Below are positions 11,608-23,829 of a DNA stretch of 64,000 nt, piece after piece; the stretch's first letter is position 1, and each line of letters starts with the position of its first letter. The DNA is taken from the NCBI GenBank assembly GCA_015680685.1, contig MNCI01004284.1, forward strand, positions 355,171 through 419,170, given 5' to 3'. A program made the translations under genes and the position numbers. The stretch comes from Gnetum montanum. Lineage: Eukaryota; Streptophyta; Gnetopsida; Gnetales; Gnetaceae. A model generated the notes under the pieces. That model was not told the DNA's origin. It did not search any database and saw nothing but the letters and a program-made list of their open reading frames with translations.

Positions 11608-14600
11608 TGTTAGTATGACATATAATTCATACATTGTTCAAATTAAATTAAGTTTTAGTCACATTGAGTTAAGCTCTACTTTTTGACAAGTGTAAGTTAA
11701 TATGGAAGTTATTTTAGTTATTTCGTAAGTAAGAGGATGATTCATACATAATAATAATTTATTTTACAAAAAATGCAAGGCTTATAGTCATAAAAGTTCA
11801 TAAACTAGAAAAGAATTATGTCATGTTATTTTATTTAAGTTGCAACTCTTTGTTAAGCTAAATGTATAGCTAGTGTTAAGGTAGCTATGTGTTAAAGAAA
11901 AAGAAGTATAACAAGGAAGAAATAACTTGTTATGACCAAAAGGTCTAAATAATTGTATCCATATACATTATTCAAACAATCACAAGTTGTAGTGTTTAGT
12001 TTCAATAAATTGAATATTTTAAGATATTAGTTATCACAAAATAGTTATTAATTTTACCTTATTGATAATAGTGAAATTTAACATTGAATCAAAGCCTAGA
12101 AAAGGTAAAAGATAATACCAAGATAAGGACTCCATAAATAAAATGAAAGATGAGAATATAGATGATACAACAAATTTGATGTATATTATGTTATTAAAGG
12201 AGGATGACAAAAATTTCTTGAGAACCTTGATGAATGAAATTGTCATGACTAACACATAGAAACTACTAATGAAGAATTATAAGATATGGATACAAAAAAT
12301 GGGGATAATACTATGTGCAAGTCAATTGTGGCATGCATTTTTCAATCCAAATTTTAAATTAGATGATGATTAGAAAAGTAAATAAAAAAATATTATCCTA
12401 AGAATTTTGTTTACAAGTATATTTGAAGAAGTATCTCATCTAGTTTATGAAATAGAGATAGCTAAGAGAATCTAAGAGTATTTGTACCAAATCCTAGGAA
12501 GTTTGGACAAGGCTAGAATGGATCACATGTTCCTTAGGTTATGAATAATAAAAATGTGAACACAATAGAAATTCACAGAGTTCATCAAGAATATGACATC
12601 AATCATACTTGAATTATAATATGGAGGTAAAAGTATAGATGATGAAGAAAAGTAAGTTATTTACTAAAATCATTATTAGAATAGTATATAGGTTTTACGT
12701 AACCATTGGATGAGAGAGTAGATTGTTCAACCATAATAGATTGTATTCAACTATAAGAAACAAAGATGAAAATTAAGTAGAATACAAATAAGATAAAGCA
12801 AGTTATATATACTCCAAAGAATAGATAAGCACAATCATGGAAAACTAATGCATTTAAGAATAAAAATAAGGAACAAAACTTAAACAACATGAATAAACAA
12901 AGAGGTTACTTCATATATGATATAAGAGGTTATGAATTTAAGAACTATTGATTCAACATAAAAAATCATAGATTTTCTATAATTTATAAAATATTTATGA
13001 AAAGAAGAATGAGTAAACAAAATTAACATAGAAATAAAAATAACTATCAAAGAAATGTAGTCAATTTACTAGATGATAAGGTGGTTTCTATAATAAAGGA
13101 CATTACAACTAAGAATTTAGTAGTCAAAGTTAAGTACAATACATGGTACATAGATTCTAGCTATGTTTAAGAACCCATGTATAGTTAATACTATAGAAGC
13201 TATCACATCAACTAAAGAAATTTGTAAGTATAAGGGAATTGAAAATATTAGCATGAAAATTGTTGATCAACTAGTGCAAATAAAGAATGTATGCTATATC
13301 TCAACATTAAAGGGCCATAAACTCCTCTTAATTTCAAATATGATAAAATTAGGATATAAGGTTATCATTGAAAAGGATCAAGAGAAGAATGTAATATGTA
13401 CCATACTAGAAGAAAAATTGTAAAAGATGTTGGTAGAGATAAAGGACACAAATGGTATCTTCAAGTTACATGATATTAGAGAAGTGATGTATCCTATAAT
13501 GCATAAAATAGCTTAGGATAAATTATGGCATGCAAGGCTTGGATCAAAGAATAGAAGTGATATGCAAAACTTTTAGTATGCTTTCACTATTTTTCTACCC
13601 TTGAACTTAAACAAGGAGATGTTTTGCAAATTCTATGCAATAGGAAATAAAACAAGATTAAATTTTCTTCCAATACAAGAACAACAGCCAAATCAACGTT
13701 GAAGATCATACATTTTGATATTGGTTGGTATGGAAATATAAATTCTCTTAGAAAAGTGAAGAATTTCATAGCCTATATTGATGACTTCACTCATAAATTT
13801 TGGAATTATATCATTAAGTATAAGAGTAAATTATTTGATACCTTTAAAAATCTTAAGGCCCTAATGTAAAAATAGACTAGACTCTCAATTATAAAGTTAC
13901 AATTTGATAATGTGTTAAAATATGAAAAGAGAGCTTTAAGAATATTTAAGAAAAAAAAAAGAATTATCCATCAAAAATTATATCTTAATATCTAGAAAAA
14001 ATTGATGTTACTAAACAAAATAATAGAACCATTGATGAAATGGTAAGATGCATACTAGATCAATGCAAATTAGATAATGTATTTTGGGGTGAAGCTGTAA
14101 GAACCATTGTTCATATTATAAATTAAAGTCCCATTATGTATTTGTGATTTTCATTTTTAAATACAATTCAAAATGGTAGGAAGCCTAAACTAATGCACTT
14201 GCATGTATTTGAGTGTCAAGTATACTATCATATACGCTCTATAACCAAATTCAATCATAGAGCAAGAGAAGGATACTTTGTTGGATATAATATTTATACG
14301 AAAAAAATATTGTATTGGGGATCTAGAACATTAGAAGTTGATTATTACAAGAGATATTACATTTAATAAAGGAGAATTATTGTAAGAAAGAAGAAGCAAT
14401 GAAATAATAGAAAAAAGCTCTTACAAAGACATTACAGAAGAAAATAATCTTAAATCAAAATTCTATGATTTTCGAAGTTCTACGAACCAAGAAAATATAA
14501 CTATGGTAAGTTCATCAAATTATAAAGATAAAATTGATAATGAAAAAGGAATAGATGCAAGTGATGAAGGAAGAAATGTAGTACAAAAGAGATCTAGAAG

Positions 14601-16786
14601 ATTGGATAAATCATTATAAGTACACATGATTGAGCCAACATAAACATAAATAAGCCAAGACTTACAAGAGACCAATACAAGGAATTACACAATAATGATA
14701 TCATAGTCAATGTTACAATATCAGGTAAAGAGATTCCAAAGACTATAGTAAAAGAATTTAGTATGGATTATTGGAAGAAGGCTATGGAAGCTAAAATAGC
14801 CATAATGAAAAAGAGAGAAGTTTGAGAGCTACTTTAATATCCTAAGAAATACCAACCTATTAATAATTATTGGATCTTTATGACCAAAATTAAGGAGCAT
14901 GGAACATTGGATAAATATAAGGTTAAATTGGTAGCTAAAGGTTTTTCTTAAATAAAAGGGATGCACTATGAGGAGACATTTCTACCTACTACTCAAATGA
15001 TCACCTTATAAATAATCATATCCTTGTATCTTAAATAAAGTGAAAATTTTATCGAACTAATGTTAAGTCAACATTCTTATATGGAGAATTACAAGAAGAA
15101 ATATATATGAAGTAGCTAGATTGATTCATAAAAGATAAGAAGATAATGTGTAAATTATTAAAAGAAATTTAGTGATTAAAACATGTTCCAAGAGTTTAGT
15201 ATGAAAATATTTATCAATTTCTAATCAACTATGGATTTAGTAAATCATATAAGAATAGAAACCTCTACATACTTAAGGAGAAAGAAATATTATAGATGAT
15301 CTTAACTTTTCATTTGGATGATATAATTGCAGCAAAAATTAACTTAAAGATAGTGGAATAGTTTAAGCATCAACTATCATTGCAATTTAATATTTATAAT
15401 CTTGTCCTAGCATATTATTACTTGGAAATGGAATTTAATCAAACAATAGGTGACATAAAACTTTCCAAAATCAAATAAATGATAGATCTATAGAAAATAT
15501 ATAATATCAAGGATTACAAAGAATTGTATAATTTTGATGAGACTAGGATTTACGATCAACATTAATAGAGAGATAGTTGATCCTATGCAATATAGAAATA
15601 TTATTTTAGCAATTATGTAAAATGTATAATATGTTGTGAATCAACTAGATATGATAATGCAAAATCCAAATCATCATCATATGTAAGAAACATTCCTAAT
15701 TCTATGATACTTTAAGAATACCTTGTCTTATGGATTAGTATTTATAAGAACTTTATCAAAAGTTATTGTAGTATACACTAATGCAACCTAGGAAGGTGAC
15801 ATAATTAAAAGAAGTTCAACAACTTTATTACTTATTCAACTTTACAAAAATCCCATAAGTTTGAAAAGTAACATACAACGAATCATATCATTATCATCAA
15901 TGAAAGACAAATACATATCCTTATGTGACAGTCCAAGATATCATCTAAATTAAAAAAAACTCATCAAATTTTGCATAAATATGAAAAAATTAATTACTAT
16001 CCACTATTATAATCAAGTAATGCTCAAGGTAGTTCAAAATCTAGTGTAACATGATAACAGTAAGCACATACAAATAATTGTGCACTTTGTAAGATAAAAA
16101 GATCATGAAAAGTTCATCAACATTCAATATATTTTAATCCAATTTCAAAAGGCATATGGATTTACAAAAGTCCTAGCAAAGTTATAATTTAAATAATTTT
16201 GAGATTACCTCTCTATAACATCACTACATTGCAGTATGAATTGAGGAATAAGATTACACAATTTTTAGAAGAGCATAATATGACTTGTAGAGTAGGCATC
16301 CTTTAACATCTCTATCATGACTCAAATACTTCTCACTACGTTACAAAGCATAGGTGTTATGTTTAAAAATAAGTATGAATTAAGAAGGTTTGTTGGAATA
16401 TAAGTTATACATTATTCAAATTTGGTTAAGTTTTAGTCATCTTGAGTTAAGCTTTATTCTATGACAAGTATGAGTCAATTCGTAAGTCATTTTAGTCATC
16501 TCGTATTGAAAAGATGATTCATAAATAATATTGAATTATTTTAAAAAATTTATAAGGCTTATATTTGTAAAAAATTATAAACTATTATAGTATCATATCA
16601 TATCATTTTGTTTAAGTCATGACTCTTTGTCAAGTTAAAAGTCTAACTAATGTCAAGTCAAGCATGTGCTAAAAAAGAGTATAATAAGAAACAACCCATT
16701 AAAACTAAAATATTTGAAGAATTATACTTGATAAGTGGTTGGGTATTCCAACGCTCAACCACACAAGTCACAAGTATTTATATGTG
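11608..16786 (+). mobile_element. Nearly full-length dead Ty1/Copia element
   Basis: Paired LTRs are 11608-11998 and 16391-16786. They match in order at the TGTT start, the CATTATTCAAATT stretch, TTTTAGTCA, GACAAGT, GATGATTCATA, AAGGCTTATA, ACTCTTTGT and CACAAGT. The likely 5-bp target duplication is ACCAA at 11603-11607 and 16787-16791. The interior holds gag, protease, integrase and RT remnants in the Copia order (integrase before RT). At 5.2 kb the length is normal for Copia. A clear tRNA-Met primer site after the 5' LTR was not found, so the LTR end may be shifted. Confidence 0.75.
12040..16360 (+). pseudogene. Copia gag-pol remnant
   Basis: With frameshifts and stops the plus strand reads as a Copia polyprotein. 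A decayed zinc-knuckle-like stretch with GY and RGYEFKNY lies near 12905-12950. TWYIDSS at 13142-13160 is the aspartic protease region, with the catalytic triad D-S-G reduced to D-S-S. KLWHARLG near 13523-13545 is the gag-pre-integrase domain. YIDDFTHKFW near 13776-13805 is in the integrase core. In RT, VAKGFS then GMHYEETF lie near 14928-14985. An LVW..LYLVY-type YVDD motif could not be recognised. The ORF at 13163-13423 is a surviving piece of the protease-to-integrase region, not a separate gene. Confidence 0.75.
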
Positions 16787-16791
16787 ACCAA

Positions 16792-17620
16792 ATTAGAATC
16801 TATTGATAGACAATGTAAGTATACTAGTGAGTTAAGGACAAGTTCATGAAACTTATGGTTTAACTCTTAGTGTGCTGCATGATAAACTAGCTTTAAGTAT
16901 GCTAAGTATAAACATGATGAAAATGATTATAAATTCTAATTCTAAGTACAATGAAAATGTAATGCTATTCTATCCTATAGTGATAAGTATCCATTTCTAG
17001 GTTTTGATACACATCTTGAGTTGATGTAATTGTTACTAGAATTATCAAGTAACTTTACTGCTAAGTGAATCAAGCATATTCACTATTAGGTTATCAAAAA
17101 ATTACACTTTATGCTTGAAATTAGTTTTACTTATTTCACCTTACTAATAAGCATTAAACATTATGGAGAAGTAAATCTATGGTAAGTGATATGCTACAAT
17201 GATGAAGAACAATCTCAATATTTATTTCCATTCATGAATTATGTCCAAGAATAATACACTCAAATAAAAATTTCATACAACTATAATTCAACAAATTTTA
17301 GGCATTTACACCAAGTGTAACTTTGAGAAAATAAAATACAAGAATTTTGCTAAGTGTTGGACAAACCTTTCTTTTCAACATGATTGTGAGTTGGTATTTA
17401 TAGGCATGTCCATGGCCCACTATATTGTATCTATGATGACATATGTACAACTATGATATTGCATCTACAACATCATAGTCTTTAATATAAAATATTTTAT
17501 CATACCCCCATGATTAACTAAAAACTTATTCTTGATTTAAAATAAAAAGAGGATAGAGTTCCATAAAAACTTATGGGGTTACATGGACTCGACATCATGA
17601 CACATATTTACATGAAAAAT
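16792..17620. other. Unassigned AT-rich stretch
   Basis: This is 0.8 kb without a coding signal. A TTGGTATTTATAGGC sequence near 17390 could be an LTR-type TATA box, but no second copy was found in the window. I see nothing else here. Confidence 0.3.
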
Positions 17621-17629
17621 CTACTCTAA

Positions 17630-19270
17630 ATGTCACATCTTGATTTGAGTGGTTTTATAAAAGTATCATGCAACATATGAATGACATAGATGAAAAAAAT
17701 AAAATTGAGCTTGATGTAGATCTCTTCATGTTCTAGCTGGTAGTGTCTCCTCCATTGATTTCTTTCCCTTATCATTTGGCTTCTAAAATTAATATTTATT
17801 AAGTAGTACTCTAATATTTTCTTCCTTTGATCAGGAATCATGTACTATCCATGAGAAATTTAACAATGTTTGTGGGAGTTAGTACTTCCCAAGGACATGA
17901 CAGTTATGAAAACATCTTATTGGCTTTGACATACCATGTTGCAAATTGTGTTATTTCTACTTCAAAAGATTTGGCCATCCTCTGTAGCTTTTGATAATTT
18001 ATCATTCTTCTAGCCAAGTTTACCACTACATTTTTTTTATCCTAGTAGTTAGAGCTAACTACTTGTAATTCATAGTTTGCAATGTGAAGCTTCTACTATG
18101 AATATTTTCTATTGAAAAATTCCTTTTCATATATAGAATATGTTGTACTCACTTGTTAATTTAGTTCTATTCTTGGCCTACCTGCTATCAACATGGATAA
18201 GTTAGCACATTGGAGATTTTCTAACCCCATGTATTTTGTTAGGTTCTTAATTTGTAAGTCTTTATTCTTTATTTTAGCTTGATGAACATGAATAAGGCTA
18301 TCCAGGACAGATTACTAATCAGGTGTTCATTTTGTGATGGAACTAATTTTGGCTTTAGCCTTTTGGATTTCTTTCTCATTGGTCTACTTATATATGCCTA
18401 ATTAATCTTTGAAGTGCTCTTTAAGCCTCTCATGCTTCTTGGCCTCATTTTTCCGTAGGCTAATTTTAATAGCTAATTTTTATTGAACAATGCATACTTA
18501 TTTCATTGATAGAGTCCTATTTTCATGGGCTAGTTGTTTGATATTAAGGTTGACTCTAGTAAACTACTTTGAAAGCTAATGAATGCTCTCTTCAAGTATG
18601 TTCTTTTTCTTATCAATGTCTATAAAATTTATGTTCTCTACAAAAATTCTTCTATTCTCCTCTTGTAGTGTAGCAATGGTCTTAGCATATGCATATACCT
18701 AAGCTTCTACTACTAAGGAATTCAATGCTACTTTTATCTTTTCATCTCCATTTATTTTTGTTTGATCATCATTAATCAATATATTCATTTTTAAATAATG
18801 CTATCTATTCTCATGTAATGTGTTGTGTAGGATCTTATCTTTCTACTTTGAATGCATCTAACTCTTCTTATAATCTCTACGCTTCATTTTCTACATGTTG
18901 AATTTTTGTTTCTTCCATGATCAGTTTATCTTTCATTGATATTAGTTTTGATTGGGCTATAGTGATATCATTAGGAATATTAAAAATATTATGCATAACT
19001 TGTCCTATCTATAGTAGTCTCTGTATTATATCTTTATGATTTGTAGGTGCATTGATGTTCTGGCTAAGGTTTCTATGTCTTTATCTTTAGAAATATCTAC
19101 TAGTAACATAAGGAAATATTAAAGGATTCTTTGATATGACTGATTATATCTTTAACTACTTTAGCTACATCTTGATGTTGCATTATCACAACTGTGCTTC
19201 CTTCTCCCATTACGAACATCACCTTGAAGGATGAAATATTCCTTGAAATTTGTTATGCCCATTTGTTGTC
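17630..19270 (-). pseudogene. Decayed coiled-coil protein of unknown family
   Basis: On the minus strand the translation from high to low coordinates is rich in Lys, Glu, Ile and Leu, with short readable blocks. They are KDKLIMEETKIQHVENEA near 18900, IATLQEENRRIFVEN near 18650, and near 17930-18000 a stretch with QKLQRMAKSFEVEI and FATWYVKANKMF. The heptad-like spacing suggests a coiled coil. It lies just inside a primer-site-like sequence next to the LTR at 19426, where a retrotransposon gag or an extra ORF upstream of gag (as in Ogre ORF1) would sit. I do not recognise the family, and several stops and frameshifts break it. Confidence 0.4.
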
Positions 19271-19400
19271 CTCTCCTGACTACATAGATAGTTGACCACT
19301 TTTGAGTCCTGTGGATATGACTAGTCTATTAGGATTATCCCAAACTTTGTATATACTTGAGATCTCCCTACTACCTAGCTTATTGTCTATTCTATCTACT

Positions 19401-19425
19401 ATATGTTGGAGCTGGAAATCTCGGT
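19401..19425 (-). promoter_or_regulatory. Primer-binding-site-like sequence next to LTR A
   Basis: GGAGCTGGAAATCTCGG precedes the LTR start and resembles CGGTGCTAGAAATATTG at the same place beside LTR B (47943-47960). Both could derive from a GGCGCC-type tRNA-complementary site. Its presence here implies that LTR A was also the 5' LTR of a second element whose interior lies to the left. Confidence 0.4.
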
Positions 19426-21015
19426 TGTTGGAATGGGGAAAATAGAAAGATTCAATTGCTAGAATAACTTTGACCCCAAGTTCCAAGGGCCTTAGAAAAT
19501 GGTAATCAAGGTGCCTTGGATGGTCATGCCAATCACCTAGCAACTTGCAAAATGTAAACAGGAGTGGTTTTGGAAATGCAAACCTGATCATAGATGAAAT
19601 CGGAAAGCAAAAACAAAGACAAAAACATAAAAGTAAATGGAAATGAAAAAAAACCTACTAAAAATGGAAATGGAAATAGAATTGTAGTTACAAACATAAT
19701 TGTAGAAACAAAAATGGAAACCAAAACTTACATAACATGTATATAAAAGAATTGGGTTCACGATGTATAGGTTTTTGCCAAGGGCATAAAAAGTTGCTTG
19801 CAAATTCCTAAAGTCTATTGAAGAAGGTACCATCCAATTTCTTCCTAGCTCTAGTTTTCTACAACTTTCTGACAATTTTCATCAAGTCTATAATCCGGGA
19901 ATGGGGTTGGATTTATACTTTCAATGCAATGGTAGTTACATGGATGTGTCTATTCCCAATGTAGTGCTAGTTTCTACCATTGAAAGTGTAGCTGGTTTGC
20001 AAGGGTTGTAATGGGCTTTTGTCATAAGAAAATGAAAAAATGTTATTGCTACCAAAAGGTTGCAAAAATGCCTAAATGTTTCAAATGGAAGGTGTTCAAA
20101 ATTTCTCTATGGAATGCCAAAATCCCAAAATTTGAAACCTAAAAATGGTGTCAATGTTGGGTTTTTATAGGTTTCGGGTTACCATTTTTGGATCTACCAT
20201 TGATTGCTAAAAAATTGGTGTTGATTATGGATTGCAATGATCATATATTTCCAGTGTAGTTGGTCATCTACTATCAACATAGTTACTATTTTTAGTAAGT
20301 TTGAAATGGACTACACTCACAAAACCCATTCATTTACCAAAAATACTAAATAGACTTTTGTGACTATGTTGGCAGTGCTTTGGCTATGCTGGTAGTGGTC
20401 AACATAGATTCCTTTTATAGTAAGTCTAGAATGGGCTACAACCACAAAATGAATTCATTTACTATAAATAGTAAACAAAATTTTGTAACTATGTTGACAC
20501 CATTCCTACTATGCTACCATTAGTGGATGACGCTAAGGTTGATGGTAAAAGTGCTAAAAAATGTGGAAAAAGTTGGAAATTATGGAAATGGTGGAATTCG
20601 TGGGAAAGTGTTATGCCTAGTGAAGAATGCTATCTATGTTGGCCATTGCTAACTTGGAGTGACTATGCTGGCTAATATGACTACTAAAAGTATAATTACT
20701 ATGACTACTAAAAGTGTAGTTATAGTGACTACTAAAAATGTTTCCAGTGTAGTCAAGGTTATACCCATACAAAAACCCATGAAAATGCCATTGTTAGCCA
20801 TTCCAAAGGCATTTTTAGCCTTCCCAAGCCCGAATATGGACATGATGTACCCCTTTCTACTTGGGAGGAAATAACAACTTTTGAAGCATTTTTTTACTTC
20901 AAAAAGCTAAGGTATGCAAGATTGTAGCTCATGGACTACATATCTCACATTTAAAATGAATCATTACCCCAAGTTGGAAAATGAATTTTGCAACATGAAA
21001 TTTCATGGTGTTTTA
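19426..21015 (-). mobile_element. LTR A (family 1), 3' LTR of giant element E2
   Basis: It starts at TGTTGGAATGGGGAAA, the same start as LTR B at 47962, and is colinear with LTR B to the end. Shared landmarks are GAGTGGTTTTGGAAATG, tandem GGAAATG-type purine words, CATAGGTTTTTGCCA, CCAAAAGGTTGCAAAAATGCC, GTGTCAATGTTGG, repeated ACTATGCTGG words and a terminal GCAACATGAAATTT. Length is 1.59 kb. A purine-rich tract directly abuts its high-coordinate end, which makes it the 3' LTR of the minus-strand element to the right. ORFs in it are chance frames across simple A/T-rich sequence. Confidence 0.75.
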
Positions 21016-21030
21016 TTAGCCCCTCTTTGT
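21016..21030 (-). promoter_or_regulatory. Polypurine tract of E2
   Basis: Read on the minus strand, AAACAAAGAGGGGC(T)AA directly precedes the TAAAACACC start of LTR A. This is the expected position for plus-strand priming in reverse transcription and fixes LTR A as the 3' LTR of E2. Confidence 0.65.
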
Positions 21031-21995
21031 TTACATCTAAAGGATTAACCTAAGAGATACTGGAAAAAAATACAAAACACCACTACAAGACCATCACCAA
21101 TGTTCCCTCTCCATGCTTGATCCATTAGTGTCAAACCATGCCCAACAGTGATGTGATGATGAAAGAATGTTATGATAAAGAAATGATTCGTAGATCATAG
21201 GGAAATGGTTATGAGGGCTAAAAATGCATTTCAAGTGTTGACATCATGGCTATGTCACTACCATGTTGATCTAGTGGTGTTTTGACACTTCATCTTTGGA
21301 AGTGTTGGTTGCTCAATGAATGCATTTGAGGATCCAATACTTAGCTCCAAGGTTTCTATGGCCATTAGGCTCCTCCCTTTGTATGTTTGGAGCCATTGGT
21401 TTGGGCTTTTGAGGACTCCTTGGCCATTTGGCTTCTTAGCAATTGTCTTCCCCTCTTCCCCCCCCCCCCCCCCCCCCCCCCCNTAGTTTTCCCATCAATT
21501 GAGATGTGTTACACTTGATGGAATAGATGGTTTTTCAATGAATGAAGTGTGCTACATTCAATGGACTTAACGGTGGAGCATGATGAAGGGATGTTGTGTG
21601 GCCATAGTGCATGAGTGTCAAACATTAGTCAACATTCTTATCCAAGACAAAGAGGGTTATAATCAAGCTACAGGGTTGGGCTCATGAAAATGATAATGGA
21701 AATGATGTGGATTGACTACACTTGGCATGGTAGGATAACTCACCAAATATTGCACATTGAGGTCACATGACAACTTGCTGCTATGATAAGTTACATCTCT
21801 ATGATGACTCTAGGCTTCATCCTACAAACATAAGTTTAAGAGGACAAGAAAACCAAACAAAGAAATCATGTTGTTATAATGAAATACATAAGGCCATGTA
21901 GAATAGTCAACAAACATAGTCACCAGAGGTTACATGTGTTGCCAATTTAAGTCTCTAACAAGCCAAGGTATTACTAGTTTAGGCCCTGGCAAGCC
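21031..21995 (-). mobile_element. E2 3' untranslated region
   Basis: It is colinear with 52079-53190 of E4. Both have ACACCACTA/ACACCACCATAGG, TCATCACCAAT, GATGAAAGAATG-like blocks, GAGATGTGTTACA, CTCACATATTGAGATCATA-like sequence and GATGACTCTA. It is non-coding. A poly-C run with a single N interrupts the alignment near 21458-21483. Confidence 0.6.
21458..21483. repeat. Poly-C run ending in a single N
   Basis: There are 25 C residues followed by one N at 21483. The E4 counterpart (around 52440-52600) has about 150 bases of ordinary sequence here, so the run most likely marks an assembly or base-calling failure. Confidence 0.7.
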
Positions 21996-22049
21996 ATGGA
22001 AAGCAAGCTCACTTATTGGCTGTTGTCAACAACATGTAATATGGCTTTG

Positions 22050-23400
22050 GATACGAATGGTTGACCAAATTAGCTAACTCATTCCCATCCATGTTTGCTA
22101 TTCTAAATGTGTCATTATTTTAGGCCTTAATGACCAAGAAAGGTCCTTTCTAGTGGCTGAGAATTTATTTTCATGTTCACATATAGCTTTGAGGACAAGG
22201 TCATCTTCCTTGATCTTCCTCTTGGTCAAGTTATTGTTATGTTTTCACTTTTGCTTCTCTTGATACTAGTCAACGTGAGCAAGCACCTCCACCAAGTCCA
22301 ATTCCATGGTATGTAGCTTCTTGCTTTGTTCATCATTGATGAAGTTGAACAAGGCCACTTAAAATGATGATACATGCAATTCAAGAGGTAAAATAGCTTC
22401 AAAATCATAAACAAGGCTATACAAATTTACACCTATTGTAGTATGGTATGTTGTTTTATATGCTCAAAGTTCATGAACAAGCCACTCATGCCACTTGCAT
22501 TTACTGTTGTTTAACATTTTCTTAAGCAAGTTGATGATGGCCTTGTTTCTTGCTTTGACCTATCCATTAGCTTGAGGGTAACAAGGTGATGAGAAAGAGT
22601 GGTTAATGCCTAGGTCATGATAGAAATTTTCTATTTATTGGCTACTAAAATATGGTCCATTATCCATGACTATGATCATAAGTATACCAAAATAGGCTAC
22701 TATGTTATCCAAGATGAATCTACAAACATGTTTAGATGTAGTCTTCCTTAAAGAAATAGCCTCAACTCACTTAGTAAAATATTCAGTTGTGGTAATGATG
22801 AAGCTATCCCCTATGGAATACTTAGGTGTTATAGGTCCAATAATATCCAACCCTCATTGTTGAAATGGTCATGTTATGTAAGTACTATGTAATTCAATTG
22901 GTGGTACATGTATGAGATTGTTATGCCATTGGAACTCTTCACAAGTTTTGACCTTGTGCAAGTAGTCATTTTCCATATAAGGCTAATAATAGCCTAACCA
23001 TCTAATTTTAGCGACCATGGCTCTAATTCTTATATGTCCCCCACAAACACCCTCGTGAACTTGCTCTAGGAATGTTTTGGCTTTGGTTCTACCTAAGAAT
23101 TTCAACAATATGTCATCATAGGATGATTAACATAATGTGTTTTCACCTACAATGACATACTATTTTAATTGTTTACATACAATGTCCTTTTAAGTAGTAT
23201 TCAAGCCTTGTGAAGATTGACCATGCATAAGGTAAAACTTGATATCTTCATACCATTCCTTTAAAACAGTGGTATGAACTATAGCCACAATGGTATCGTC
23301 AGTAGTCTGCATGATGGGGATAACATAGTTCATGGTTAAGATGGGCAGTTTTCTAAACACATATGGTGTAACACAGAGGTCCAGCATTACAATGGCATCA
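22050..23400 (-). pseudogene. E2 integrase remnant
   Basis: The minus-strand translation gives the whole Tat-type integrase with few breaks. The block KEWYEDIKFYLMHGQ (about 23210-23260) is followed by a zinc-binding-like region with GVCGGHI (about 23050) and by GLDIIGPITPK with the first catalytic Asp (about 22830-22860). MDNGPYFSS with the second Asp is at about 22640-22670. Next come SSPCYPQANG and VKARNKAI, where the catalytic Glu has become Lys (about 22540-22570). The C-terminal part contains DLVEVLAHVD. Stops such as TAG for CAG break the frame. The ORFs at 22226-22414 and 23190-23387 are surviving pieces. Confidence 0.85.
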
Positions 23401-23439
23401 AATATGAAATTCTCATTTTGTGGTATGTGTTGGATATTG

Positions 23440-23770
23440 ATATTTGTAAATTATTACAACAATTATTTTTCTAAGTCACAGTAAGGTTGTAAATGTTTGG
23501 CTTTGCATGCATAAACCTTTGTTACTTGGTTAACCATGAATTGTGAATCACCCTTGATCATCAAACACTTATTTCTCATTCATGAGCTACCATCATCCCC
23601 TTAATTAAACCCTCATAATCCACTATGTTATTGATGCATGAAAACTCAAAAAAATAAGCAAGGGATTAGATTTCACTAGATGGAAATGTCATGATGGTAG
23701 CGACACTAGCCCCATTAGCAATTGAAGCTCCATCAAAGTGCATGACTACCTCATAATCCTTGAGTACTTG
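23440..23770 (-). pseudogene. E2 RNase H remnant
   Basis: MHFDGASIANGA (23710-23745) holds the first catalytic Asp. YEGLIKGM (near 23600) holds the Glu, and GDSQFMVNQV (near 23530-23560) the second Asp. The order and spacing fit the RNase H domain of Tat/Ogre pol. The domain follows RT and precedes integrase on the minus strand, as in all Gypsy elements. In-frame stops lie on both sides. Confidence 0.8.
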
Positions 23771-23829
23771 GCTAATAGTGTTGACATGTTCATTAGGAAC
23801 CTTGGGACCTATGGTTGTTTGGTCATCAA

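Noticed and set aside
11474-11686. 70-residue ORF with a hydrophobic start resembling a signal peptide
   Set aside because: It runs across the end of one LTR, a target duplication and the start of another LTR; the hydrophobic part is a T-rich LTR end.
20649-20874. Overlapping ORFs on both strands near the end of LTR A (and 49281-49583 in LTR B)
   Set aside because: They lie within LTRs and the two copies do not preserve codon pattern; the Thr/Val-rich composition follows from repeated ACTATGACTAC-type words.
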